Positions 10,966-22,562 of a DNA stretch of 64,000 nucleotides are shown piece by piece. The stretch's first letter is position 1, and each line of letters begins with the position of its first letter. Source of the stretch: Trema orientale (lineage: Eukaryota; Streptophyta; Magnoliopsida; Rosales; Cannabaceae); assembly GCA_002914845.1 (NCBI GenBank), contig JXTC01000173.1:433464-497463 (forward strand), given 5' to 3'. Under the pieces are notes generated by a model, which saw only the letters and a list, made by a program, of their open reading frames with translations, searched no databases and had not been told where the DNA came from. A program made the translations under genes and the position numbers.

Positions 10966-11816
10966 AAGTCTGAGCCCACTGTATATTTGCAATTTTCTTT
11001 TCGAGCTTTAGATATTTATACCTATTTTTCAGAAAATATTACCACATTAACGATTTTTCAAAAATAATAAAAATTTCGTAGGACCTTTCAATGTATTATT
11101 TAAAACACAGTGGCATTTTAGTAAATAAGTCATCTTTTTTTTTTTCCTTACAAAGTATCAAAATATAAGGTATAAAAATAATAATATCCCTTTTTTTAAG
11201 CCTTTCTCTTTCTTATTTTATTTTATTTTAATTATTGTCAATAATTTAAAGTCTTTATATTTTCAATAATTTTTTGTCTCATTTATGTTGTTTGGGTTTA
11301 AAGAGTCAAAGAGTCTTTTCCTACAAACTCTAACTTCAACATTAACCCTATATGTGACCATGGTGCAATTTGATTGAAAAATACAAATTAAACGGTTACT
11401 TTTTATATAAGTGAAAAGTATAATTTTTTTTTATTTATTTAAATGCACTCTTTTTTTTTAATTTTTTATTATGAATTTATACATAAATTGACTTAGGTAG
11501 GATTCGAACTCCTTCCCTCCCACATACTCACACAGACTCCCAAAAATTATAAAGCAATAGAACGATAAATGCACTCTTTTCTACACTATTTTTCATACTC
11601 TCATAATTTCACTCTCTCACACATGTATTTTATTATCTAATTTTATATTTTAATAAAATAACATATCTTAATATAATCCATATATAAAGTAGTGAGATTG
11701 GAAAGTATAAAAAACAATGCATTTAATATTCCTCTATATAATAACATAGGGCCAGATAAATCTATTTTATGAAGAAGAAATTACACATTTATTTATGTAA
11801 TATTGGAAATTACTCT

Positions 11817-12434
11817 CGGCCTATTTGGTGCACCGGACAACACTAGTGACTGGCTATTTAGTCCTTGTCTCATGTTTGGTGCCACCACAGCCCATTGGAT
11901 TAAATAGTCTCGGCCTAATTTAAGACCCCTAAAAATGGATAAAATAAACGTATATAGAACTTGGGGCCAAATAAGCCAGGCCTAAATAAGAGGGAGAGAT
12001 TCAAGCTCAGTTCTTTTTCCTCTGTTTTCACATTAGTGCAACTTCTTCAAGCTTGAAATTTCTAGCTTTTTGGCACTCTCCACCAGTCTACAATCGAAGA
12101 ACTAGAAGACATTTCACATATCAAAACTTTTATTCTTTTTTTTTTCTATTTATTTCTCTTCTTCTCATAGATTTATTAGGTATGAGAGGAAAAACCCTTC
12201 TTAAATTTCTAAATAACCCAAAAATCATTGGTATAGAAAAATGAACTTGGTTAGTTAATTTTTTTTGAGGGAAAAGAAATTTACTTAGAGATGATTTTGC
12301 TAGTAATCAAAATTGGAACTTGATGTTTTGTTTTCTATATATTTTTTTTATTTTTTTGAAGAAAAAAGAAAGATACCTGGAGATCATTTTATTTTTGATT
12401 AAATATAAATAAAATATATAAATTTAATTTTGAT
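11817..12434. mobile_element. Second copy of the TIR transposon, cut by the N gap
   Basis: CGGCCTATTTGGTGCACC begins the same element as at 7071, flanked on the left by the same TACTCT. It can be followed to the gap at 12435; the right end is not in the assembled sequence. It was copied as part of the 5-kb duplication rather than inserted separately, because its flanks match those of copy 1. Confidence 0.65.
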
Positions 12435-12462
12435 NNNNNNNNNNNNNNNNNNNNNNNNNNNN
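12435..12462. other. Assembly gap (28 N)
   Basis: Flanks AATTTTGAT and CGAGATAAGG match copy 1 positions 7679 and 8411. The 28 N therefore stand in for about 731 bases in the sister copy, including the right end of the TIR element and the segment related to 29.4 kb. Confidence 0.95.
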
Positions 12463-15221
12463 CGAGATAAGGATCATAATTTGTAAAGCTCTTTTGTCTC
12501 TCCGAAAAATTCTTAGAAAAATCATAATTTGTTTTCAGAGAAGTCATGTCTCAAAAACCTCTTACAAAAGTCATTTTGTTCTAAAAAAAATTAGTGAGTT
12601 CTATGACTCCATTCTCCAAAACTTAGCTCCACGAAATGCTACTCACCCTAATTTTCTATTTTTCTTATGGGATTATGACATTCTGTACGAATTTTTAAAA
12701 AATAATACACAAAATTCGATCTTCCCAAACTAATTATTTTTTCTTTATGACATTAAGTGGTATTTTTCTAAACATTTTGATTATTGGAAACCAAGAAACC
12801 AATTTTGTTACTGGATATGGAGAAACTAATTTAGTCACTGAAAACTAATTTAGTTTCTTTGTAACTAATTACTAGATCCCAAAGAAATAAATTTGATTAA
12901 TATAAACCAGAAAATAAAAATTACTGAAAACAAGAGAAAAGTATTACTTAAAACTAATTTGGTTTGTTGAAAACGAGAAACCAATTTAGTTGTTAGAAAT
13001 CTTGTAACCAAAATATTTAGAAAAATGCAACTAATGTCGTACGGAAAAATAATTATCCTGGGAAGATTGTATTTTTGATAGTATTTTGAAAAATATAGGT
13101 ATGAGTATCCAAATCCCTTTTTTTAAGCAATTATATGGTAAAATTCAAAAAACAAATGAAAAATCTTGGATTTAAATTTTCTTTTTTGACAACATCTGGG
13201 ATTTATTTAGAAAAATAGCACTTTCAAAAATAGTTTAAAATATTATTTTTGACAAAATCATAAGGTACTTGAGATAGCAAGTAAGGTTACCTCTAATAAC
13301 TCGATTGGTTACCTTAAGTAACCTGATTGGTTATCTCGAGTACCTTTGAAAAGTATCAATAATAAAGAATAGTGGAATATTTCTAACTATTTTTGATCAA
13401 TAATAATTCTCTAAATAAACTTTTAAAAAGTGATATATTTCTAAATAAATACGAGATTTATCAAAAAGTTCAGCACATAAGGATTTTTAATTTTTTAGAC
13501 TTAGGGCATCGTTTTTTATGAGAAGCCCTTTTTCTTCTTATTATTTTTTATTGAGGAAATTTGAATTTATATGTTAAAGGTTTTTTAAAAAATTGAAAAA
13601 TTCTAGACTTATTTAGAAAAATATCACTTTTAAAAATACTTAGAAAAATAACACTTTTTACTAATTTATGAGGTAGTTAAGGTAATTGGTCAAGTTATTT
13701 GAGATAATTAGACCAGTTACCTCAAGTAACTTAATTAGTTACCTCAAGTATCTTTAAAAGTTCCATTTTTTAAAACTTGGCATTGTTCTAAATATTTTGA
13801 ATAAGTGGTATTTTTCTAAATAAAGTGTGGGATTTTTCAAAAATTCTAGTCCATCTGGGATTATTCAATGGGATTTGCACACTTCTACCTGAGTTTTCAA
13901 AAATAATAGCAAAAATTCGACCTTCCTAAAATAATTATTTTTTCATACAACTTTCAATGGAGTTTTTCTAAATATTTTGATTACAAGAAACTAAAATAGT
14001 TTCTAATAACAAAATTACTTTCTTAGTTTTAGTAACCAATTTAGTTTCTAGTTTCCAACAAACCAAATTACTTTTAATGTAACATTTTTTCTCTAGTTGC
14101 CAAAATTCTTTCTTTTTCTTTTCCTGATTTCCAATAATCAAATTAGTTTTTTTGGGATCTGATTATTGGCTACAAGGAACTAAATTAGTTTCCAATAACT
14201 AAATTGGTTTCTCGATTTCAGTAAGCAAAATATTTAAAATTCTACTGAATGTCGTATGGATAAATAATTATTTTAAAAATTTCGTATTTTTTGTATTATT
14301 TTTAAAAACGTCGTACAAAGTGTCATTTTCTCTTTTTCAATTTTTTTCATATAGGCTTCTTATAAAATTTCAGGCCTAAAGTATCAAAAAGTGAAAATTC
14401 CCAGATAGGCCGAATTTTTTGAAAACTCTCGGATTGATTTAGAAAAATATCACTTTTTAAAAGTTCTTGTAGAAAATAACACCTTTAATAAATACTGAGA
14501 AAAATATCACTTTTTTCCTTCAAAATTGGTATTTTTCATAGTACTTGAGGTAACCAATTGGGTTACTTGGGGTAACCAAATCTAGTTACTTGAAGTAACC
14601 AATCAAGTTACCTCAAGTATCTCATCAATTAATTAAAAAGTGGTATTTTTCTGAATATTTTTAAATGTGATATTTTTTCTAATTAAAATCTGTTATTTTT
14701 CAAACAATTTCAAAAGAGTAGCACTTTTAGCTACAAAAATATATATTTACAAAAATACAGTGGGTTAACTTTTTTTTCAATTCTCGTACAGTGTTTTTTT
14801 TAGAAAAATACAACTTTTTCAGAAGTTTTTAGAAAAAAATCATTTTTAAAAATAGTTACTAGTTATCAGTATTTTAAAACTTGTTACTAGTTATCAGTTA
14901 TAAATACCTTTGGTTATTAGTTACCAGTGCTCAAAAACTAGAAACTGGTTATTGGTTACTATTTTAAAAAATGACAATTTTCTAAAAACTTCTTTAAAAG
15001 TGATATTTTTCTAAAACATACGGTACCAAATATAGATAAGACTGAGCCCACTGTATATTTGCAATTTCTTTTCGAGCTTTTGACACTTATACCTATTTTT
15101 CAGAAAATATTACCACATTTACGATTTTTCAAAAATAATAAAAATTTCGTACGACCTTTCGGGGTATTATTTAAAACACAGTGGCATTTTAGTAAATAAG
15201 CCATCTTTTTTTTTTTCTTAC

Positions 15222-15850
15222 AAGAAACCACAAAGGTTTCCTAGAAAGTAATTTGGTTTCCTTTTAGCGAAATGTAATGTACGTAAGTAAATCACAAAAA
15301 ATCACAAAAAATCACAAACGTTTCTTGGAAACCAGATTGGTTTCCTTTTAGCAGAATGCCATCATACGAAACTATAAAGGTTTCTTGGAAACCATTTTAG
15401 TTTTCTTTTAGCAGAGTGCTATGTACATAAATAAATTATAAGAAACTATAAAAGTTTCCTAGAAACCAGTTTGGTTTCTTTTTAGCAGAATATCCTATAC
15501 ATAAGTAAATTACAGGAAACCATAAAGGTTTCCTAGAAACCAATTTGATTTCTTTTTAGCAGAACACCTTGTATGTAAGTAAATCAAAGAAAACCAGTTC
15601 GGTTTCCTTTTAGTAGAATACCATGTAGCTAAGAAGTCATAAGAAACCACAAAGGTAACTGGTTTTCATATAGCAGAATAACCTATAGCTAAGTAAATCA
15701 CAGGATCACAGCGGTTTCCTAAAAACCAGTTTGGTTTCCTTTAGTAGAATGTCCTATAGCTAAGTATATTACAAAAAACTATAAAAGATTTCTTGCAATG
15801 CAAACTGGTTTCTATGTAGTAGAATAATTTGACTTCTCTGGTAATCAGAT
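15222..15850 (+). repeat. Minisatellite, about 73-base period, nine units
   Basis: The unit pattern is GAAACCA(C/T)AAAGGTTTCC, then TAGAAACCAGTTTGGTTTCC, then TTTTAGCAGAAT, then a GTACATAAGTAAATCACA tail. Units start near 15222, 15303, 15367, 15442, 15515, 15593, 15649, 15704 and 15776, with some shortened. Each unit contains short inverted GGTTTC/GAAACC pairs. It begins exactly where the 5-kb duplication ends. Confidence 0.85.
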
Positions 15851-15914
15851 TGGTTTCTAATTGCAGTTGGAAACCAATTTGGTGTAACCAAATTAGTTCA
15901 TAGTTTCTCAAACT

Positions 15915-16600
15915 GTAAGAGATTTTTTTTTTAAGGAAAAAAAGAATTAGGAAAAAAAAAATAATGAAGTGTATGGATTAATAAAAAAGAGACAATTTTT
16001 TTAAGGAAAAAAAGAATTAGGGAAAAAACTGATCTAATAGGAATTAAAAAAAAAAAGTAGGATTAAAAAGAAGAGAATTTCTATAAAGGAAAAAAAAAGA
16101 ATTAGAAAAAAAAAGTGTATGGACCAATAAAAAAGAGACAATTTTTTTAAAGAAAAAAAAGAATTAGGAAAAAGCCTAATCTAATAGGATTAAGAAAGGA
16201 TTAAAAAGAACTAAAAAGAGAATTTTTTCAAGGAAAATAAGAGTTTCGAGAAGAAAAAAATGAAGTGCATGGACTAATAAAAAAGAGACAATTTTTTTTA
16301 AAGAAAAAAAAATTTGGGAAAAAAACCAATCTAATAGGGAAAAAAAAAAGTAGGATTACAAAGAAGAGAATTTCTTTTAAGAAAAACAAAAAGAATTTGG
16401 AAAAAAAAACAATAAAGTGTATGGACTAATAAAAAAGAGACAATTTTTTAAGGAAAAAAAGAATTAGGGAAAAAAACCAATCTAATAGGATTAAAGAAAG
16501 TTGGATTAAAAAGAACTGAAAAGAGAATTCTTTTTAAAGGAAAAAAAGAGTTTCAAGAAAAGAAAAAAAAAAACAACAAAGTGTATGGACTGAGATTTAA
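15915..16600 (+). repeat. Purine-rich minisatellite, about 150-base period
   Basis: The segment GTGTATGGACTAATAAAAAAG followed by GACAATTTTTTTAAGG recurs near 15968, 16111, 16266, 16417 and, in part, 16579. Each is followed by GAATTAGG-A-rich tracts, a CTAATAGGATTAA tract and AAAGAAGAGAATTT. About four units, strongly A/G-rich on the + strand. No coding potential. Confidence 0.8.
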
Positions 16601-17699
16601 TCTTGAATGGAGAGGTGGACAGTAAACTAAGCAAAATATTGCCAAAATGATACTAACTTTTTTATATGAATAAATTTAAAAAAAAAAAATGTAGTTTTAG
16701 TAAAACAATGCTACCATATGTGTATTTGTGCTACATAACTTAAAAAGTGGACATTTTGTCTAAAAGTCGTATAAAAATAAATGTACTGAGCCAAGTCGTA
16801 TTTTTGGAATTGTTTTTCTAAAAGTCATTTTTACATGTCATAATCCATTTCTTTTCTAAATTGACGTAGATAGTTTATTTTCTATCACGACCGATAACCT
16901 AAGACCATGACTTTTAGTAATTTTGAGTGTAAATAAAGATAAATAAAGAAATTACGAAAATTCAAAAGAAACCAAGTACTTGGGTTTTTCATTCTAGTCC
17001 TCAAATCACTAAAAATTTTATATAAAAAAAAAATAGCCCATCTTTAGTTTAGTTTATCAAGAAAAAAATACTAATTAAGATTTAAGAAAACATATTTAAG
17101 TTGTACAAAAACTTGATATGATAAAACTTTAACGTAGATTAAATGGATTTCACAAATCTTGAGTCTAGGTATCTAAAAATTTAATTACGGAGTTAGTCAA
17201 AATTTCAAGTACTTAAAATTTTGAAAATATGCTATTTGAGAATCATAGTATCCCATTTATACATCAAATCCTCAAATAATAGTAAATACATCCTCATACA
17301 TTCACTTAGCAGAAACAACAAACTTGGCTAAATAGTTAGATATGAAGGAAAATAAGGCAAGGTATAGGGACCAACCGAAGAGGAATAGGACCGCAAGCGT
17401 AAGCCAAGCGACTTGCTTAGCTATCAAGACAACTGATTTGAATGAATAATCACATGAAAGAGAGGAAAGTAGGAAGGGTGAGCTCAAAAGCTCAGTAGAG
17501 ATTCTGTTACCTTATTTAAAAATCTTTTTAGTGATGAAGAATCCCTGCATAGTTAGTTAAATCTATAATGCCTTTGTAAACCATATATATATATAGATAT
17601 AACCATTTCTAAAGTTGATAGTCCGTATATGTATATGCACATAAATATATATATATGTATAGGAAAACATGATATCCAAAATCAATCAGTCCACAAATA
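16601..17699. other. Intergenic spacer, no gene seen
   Basis: AT-rich single-copy-looking sequence. The minus-strand frame at 17302-17487 reads as a hydrophobic stretch but has no recognisable family or conserved neighbours, so I do not call it. A TATATA microsatellite lies near 17585-17660. Confidence 0.6.
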
Positions 17700-19370
17700 C
17701 ATGAAACAAATCCACGTATACCCATGAGTTCACCACCTTTTATCAATGGAAACCATTGTACCATACAGCCTGCCTGACACCTAGTCCATACCCGGAGAGG
17801 ACACCTATGTGTTATCTACCAAACTTGAAAGGGCAATCGTATTGCCTACACCTACCAAATGGGGAGGTAATCAGAAGAAAAATCCCGTGTGGGTTCACGA
17901 ACTCTGCATCGTCAGTGGGGCCATAACGCCACATTGTAAAAACCCCATAATACTAACCTAGTACTCATGTATGATCCTATGACACATGTACTCTGAACTG
18001 ATATGTAAAAATAGCAATACAGTAATTTAAGTTCAAGTAATGCTCTGATTTTTTAATAAAATGGTTAATTATAATTTATAGAAAAATAGGAGGCATAACG
18101 GCCCTATTTCAACATATCCAACAATAATTTGCACTCAGAAAAGTCCCAGAGCAATCCAATATGTCATACACTTCAATTCCATCACATGTATCCAAAACAG
18201 TTCTAAAATCATATTTGCCATCACATGTTGCAAAAAGTAAGTTTCAATAAAAAACAATATAAAACAGAGGTAACTAAATCCCTACCTCACTAGAATAGCG
18301 ATACCACATTATTGGATCCTCAAGGTGCCGTCGGATGATCACTTGGAGGGTTCGAAACCAATTCCAAGCCCTCGATCGTTCTCTTGTGAAAAAATCAAAC
18401 TCCCCAGCAGAGCTTAAAATCCACAAACGAACCTCTTCACTGAATTTCTAAAACCTAAAATAGCTAGGTTAGATATATAACTCGTCCAATTCAGGTCCGA
18501 GCCGATACCGAACTAGTGGTATATAAAACGAGACAAAATTTAGGCCGTTTGATATCGTTTTTTGTGCCGGTCACTAAATACCGGTCACTAAATATAGTCA
18601 ATATATATCAAACTTCACAATTTTCCGAGTATATTCCAAAAATAACATCAAAAACAAAATCTAACGGTCGGATCAAAAAGTCAAATCCGAGCTCAAAATA
18701 CACAAAAATGGCAACTTTTAATCCGGATAAAATGGGGTTGCGTAATATATACCTTGAGGTTCCTCTCGATGATACGAACCCAACGAGTCCAAGAACACGA
18801 GCTGAAAAGGCCCGAAACGACACCGAAAAATCAAAATCCCTCACAGCCAACAATGGCGTTTTCCGGCAACAGGCGGCTCAACTCCTTCAGTTCGGCGGCG
18901 CGGGCAATTGATAGTGCGGGAGGATTTCGCCGGCAGTCTGGTGAGCCAGACGGTGACCGTGGCAGCCGGGCATTCCTTTGTCCCCTTTTGGCCAAGAACG
19001 AGCGAGAGAGCAGTGGTGGAGAGACCTCGGAAGGGAGAGAGAAGAGAGAGAGTATCACATATATATATAATCTTTTTTTTTTAAATTTATGGTCAAATGA
19101 CCAATTTGCCCTTGAGAAATTTGGGATTTTACACTTTCTCTTTTCAAAATCTGAAAAATTTCAATTATTTTGAAAAATTATCATTAAAAGTCAAATTTAC
19201 TCTTTTGATTATGGCGGATTTTTGTAAGAAACCCTTTTTTATTTCATGGGTTGTGAACTTGGGTCCTCGCCCAGCCCATGATTCACGATACATCTGCAAC
19301 ATATCCATTTATGGCACCGTTGACGATTTAAGAATATTTTCTTTACATATTTCTCAATTCCGGAACTAAA
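17700..19370. repeat. Unclassified GC-richer repeat, possibly an LTR fragment
   Basis: This stretch is clearly richer in G+C than its surroundings, especially 18740-19060. It shows features common in long terminal repeats of plant Ty3/gypsy elements read in one or other direction: CCCGTGTGGG and CCGAGCTCAAAATAC segments, a GAGAGAGAAGAGAGAG tract, a CAAATGACCAATTTGCCCTTGAG phrase in two pieces, and GGGTCCTCGCCC near 19260. Several open frames overlap on both strands, as expected from base composition. I see no polymerase or integrase motif and no second copy in the window. Assignment is tentative. Confidence 0.35.
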
Positions 19371-19803
19371 ACATGAATCTAACTAGATATTGTACAATAG
19401 ATTGATCCAGTAAACATTTTTTTTCAATTAATATATCTAATGATATATATATGTGTGTGTAAAAAATAGCAATCAAAAAGTTATATAATATATATGTATA
19501 TTACCTATATATATGTTTACATTTTAGTTTCCCTTAATTTATTTCAGTGTTCTCTTTATTTACTTTCCTTAATTAAACACAGATGTAAAAACTTGATAGT
19601 ATATAAATACGAAGCTTCCCAAATAGAGTTTGTCATATTGCTAACAAAATTTTGCTTTAGTATATATGGGGGTTTAATTTGTCCGTAGGCCCTTTTTTTT
19701 TTTTTTTCCTTACAGAGAAATTCTTCACTATCACTCTCTGTAGTTGCATAGTACAGCATCTTCATCTTCGAATAGGGTTTCATATTAGTTGAATAACATT
19801 ATC

Positions 19804-20938
19804 ATGGAAGTAAGTACTTTATACGCGTACATGTTCTATCAATTTTACTGATTTCGAGTTCTCTTTTGTTCAATCTTTATATATATTACACATACAAACA
19901 CACACATGTATATAATATACATACTATATTTAATATATGTAGTATGCATGTATAGTATTTTTTCGCACGCACAATTTTTATGCGTTTGTTCATACATATG
20001 TATATAATTTGTAACTCATACACATTAATTTTCTTTCCTGTTGAATTTCGTGTTTATGAGTATTATCGTCACATTTAATTACTAGTTAGTTTGATTTGAA
20101 TTTTTGTCTGTTTAATTAGTTATTACTTTTTTTTAATGAGAAAAATATGTTGGTTAATTACACGAACGGTCTTGTTAATAATCTTCAAGATGTTTGGAAA
20201 TTTATTTGTATTGCATGCATGCAGTTACATTATTATCAGAATGCATTATTATTATTATTATTATTATTATTTTATGAACAGAATCATGAGGCGAAACCCG
20301 CCGCCTCCACAGCCAAGGACAAAGACACTAAACCCAACCCCAACCGGTATTCCGGCTACGTCCTAGCCGGCGCTTTTGTCCTGTGCCTGATCGTCGTCAT
20401 CGTCCTCGTCACCGTGTTGGGGCCCACCTACCCACTATTCATCCTGGAGGACGTCACAGTACGCAGCTTCAACGCCTCCGCCGGGACCCCGCTGGTCACC
20501 CTTACCTCCCACCTCGACGCCACAATCTCAGCCGGAAACCCTAGCCGCATCCACGCTATTGGCTACCATGGGCTCCGCGCTTACGTGGAGTACCAGTCCC
20601 AGTGGATCACGGCTCCTGAAGTCCCACTCTCGCCTCCGGATCTCTATCAGTCCACGGCATCACACCGCAGCACCGCTACTTGGACGCCGTCATTCGCTGG
20701 CGACGCCGTTAGGGTTTCCCCAGCACTACTGCAGGATCTCAACGCCGGCGTCGTCAACGTGACAATCCACGTCAAAGGGCGCGTGAGGGGGATAATCGGC
20801 GCGTTGAAGTCGGCCCCGTGGTCCTTGGATGTGAGGTGTCGAGCGAGTCTCCCGTTCGGAAAACTTGGCGCAGGGGTTCCGGTCCCCGGTGGCGGCTTGA
20901 AGTTTGCTTTGGGGAAACCTTGTTTTAACCGCGGCTAA
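19804..20938 (+). CDS. NDR1/HIN1-like (NHL) LEA_2 membrane protein
   Basis: Two exons are proposed, 19804-19809 (ATGGAA) and 20282-20938, joined across GAA|GTAAGT and GAACAG|AAT, giving 220 residues. A soluble tail of about 25 residues rich in Lys, Asp and Pro is followed by one membrane helix at about 28-48 (YVLAGAFVLCLIVVIVLV) and an extracytoplasmic LEA_2 domain. The family landmark is GNPSRIHAIGYHGLRAYVEY, corresponding to the usual NPN...IGIYYD region. NHL proteins sit in the plasma membrane and act in pathogen or stress responses; the specific role here is unknown. The start is inferred: the 470-base intron holds an ATT microsatellite that keeps the frame open, so longer open frames from inside it are artefacts. 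Exon 2 is far more GC-rich than the flanks. Confidence 0.8.
20243..20272 (+). repeat. ATT microsatellite in the NHL intron
   Basis: About nine to ten ATT triplets lie just before the splice acceptor at 20281. They add no stop in the coding frame and so create a misleading open-frame extension upstream of exon 2. Confidence 0.9.
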
Positions 20939-22323
20939 TTTACTGTGTTTGTTTTTGCTTTTAATTATTTGGAAACTTTGAGTTCGTGGCTTTTTCTTTC
21001 CAATATTCTTTTATTGGTGTTTCTCGTTTGAAATTATGCAATTGGTTTATCAAATCATTTTTTTTACGAGAATTTAGTTGTTTTTATTTCACTTTCGAGG
21101 TGGAAAAAAATAAAATTTAAAGTTAACTGCATGATTTAATCAAATTCATTTCAATACACGCACGTAGAAAAGTACATATATAGGAAGTGTAATTTTTTCT
21201 CTGTAGACAATTTGCCCATGGTTATTATAATTTGCTAAAATATTTCATTAAATTATATGGTTATGTGATTAACGTGCTTGTGCTACTAGAAGAAGCTATT
21301 TCATTAGTAATATTATTGTGTACTTATAATGTAACTGGACTTTTTATATTATATACTTATTAAATATTCAGTATGAATTCGATAGTGTTTCTAATTTAAT
21401 CGTGCTACGATGGTATATTGCTCTATTTATGTACCTATACCATAATAATAAATTCAAACGAAAATCCCGGAAAAAAAAAATCAAATGAAGGGAAAGGACT
21501 GTTCAGTTTTTTCGAGGATTGGAATTAGAATATAATCTATTTCTCTTTTTCGATGTTTGCTTACCTATGTACCTATACGATTATAATAAATTCAAACGAA
21601 AACAATCCCGGAAAAAATAAATCAAATGAAAGGAAAAGAACTGTTCAGTTTTTCGAGGATTGAAATTAGAATTTAATCTAATTATTTTTTTCGGTGTTTG
21701 CTTACCTATTCATAATCCGATTAGTAATTACTAATTAACTAAAACAGAGAGATGATGATTTATAAACTTTCAAATCTTAGATTTTATTCTCAAATTAAGT
21801 CATTTTGGAAGTAATTTAGTGAGGAATGATTTCCATTAGACTCTTGAAGCGAGTCTTTATGTCATCTACATTCACGAGTTTGGCTGATGCGTATATATAT
21901 AAGGATAGTTAGGTACTAATCTGAGGTATGAATGATATTGTGTCGCAAATAGTTGAACTTTTATTGGTATGAAACTCTCAGGCTATGAGAGTTCTATGAA
22001 CTCTCAGGCTATGAACTCTCAGTATCTATGAGAGCCTACTATGGGATAGCTAATTTTGTATGTGGGGTTATTTCATTGTGTGAAAGTGAAGAGATAAGTG
22101 TGTAATCATTATTGGCAATAGTGGATTCGACTATGGGCTAACCCTTACCTTAGATGTACAGTTGTCCTCACCGGATGGATTTTAAGAATATTAGCTCACT
22201 TGACTTTTGTAACATGTATGTGCTAGGAAAGGCTCATAATTAAGTTGAGTCTCAAAATCTGCAACCCACGCTTCAAAAGGGATATATCTTAGACTACATG
22301 TACACTTATATATACATATATAT
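20939..22323. other. Spacer with a 138-base tandem duplication
   Basis: The probable 3' UTR of the NHL gene is followed by AT-rich sequence. Positions 21427-21564 and 21565-21711 are direct copies beginning at TATGTACCTATAC and ending TTTGCTTACCTAT, with several differences. A short CTCTCAGGCTATGA motif recurs near 21976-22020. No gene seen. Confidence 0.75.
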
Positions 22324-22562
22324 GGGCACCAATCCAATAGTTATCTTTTTTTTTTACCTATATATTGATATCATTTTAGTCAATTAAATTTTATCATGTA
22401 CATTTTTTTATAATAAAAAAGTAAGAGAGAGGAATAGCATTAATGATGCACATCTTTTCATGCACATCATTATAACCATTGGATCACTGTTAGATGATGA
22501 TCCAATGGCTAGAAAATAGATACCTATACATAGGTAAAAAAAAATACCTACTGGATTGGTAA
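22324..22562. mobile_element. MITE, GGGCACCAATCCA family, copy 1
   Basis: The left end GGGCACCAATCCAATAG and inverted right end CTACTGGATTGGT are followed inward by long T and A runs and ACCTAT/ATAGGT, giving inverted repeats of about 38 bases. The interior has GTTAGATGATGATCCAA. Related copies lie at 29040 and 35745. All three sit in TATATA tracts, suggesting a TA-rich target preference. Non-coding. Confidence 0.85.

Larger units (their letters stand above)
6181..11153 (+). repeat. 5-kb direct tandem duplication, copy 1
   Basis: From AGTGTCAAAATATAAGG at 6181 to CTTACAA at 11153 the sequence is repeated, highly similar, starting at 11154. Both copies contain the same TIR element, the same short open frame (7308-7499 and 12053-12244) and the same series of inverted-repeat modules. 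The breakpoints share ACAA(AG), a microhomology expected for replication slippage or end joining. By eye the copies differ by scattered substitutions and small indels of a few percent. No gene is present. Confidence 0.9.
11154..15223 (+). repeat. 5-kb direct tandem duplication, copy 2
   Basis: Second copy of the unit at 6181-11153. It lacks about 200 bases present near 6463-6690 in copy 1. It also contains a 28-base N gap standing where copy 1 has about 731 bases. After CTTACAA at 15223 the similarity stops and a minisatellite begins. The junction at 11153/11154 is continuous sequence with no gap, which favours a real duplication over two misjoined haplotypes, though the latter is not excluded. 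Confidence 0.9.

Noticed and set aside
15222-15850. CRISPR-like repeat and spacer spacing
   Set aside because: Units are tandem, imperfect and vary along their whole length; this is a plant minisatellite, not repeats separated by unique spacers.
17302-17487. Hydrophobic 61-codon frame on the minus strand
   Set aside because: A single hydrophobic stretch without start context, neighbours or recognisable family.
18516-19173. Overlapping frames in the GC-rich block
   Set aside because: Open frames occur on both strands because of composition; no domain or splice support.
20147-20281. N-terminal extension of the NHL frame
   Set aside because: It is intron sequence kept open by the ATT microsatellite; the GAACAG|AAT acceptor and ATGGAA|GTAAGT donor give a better start.
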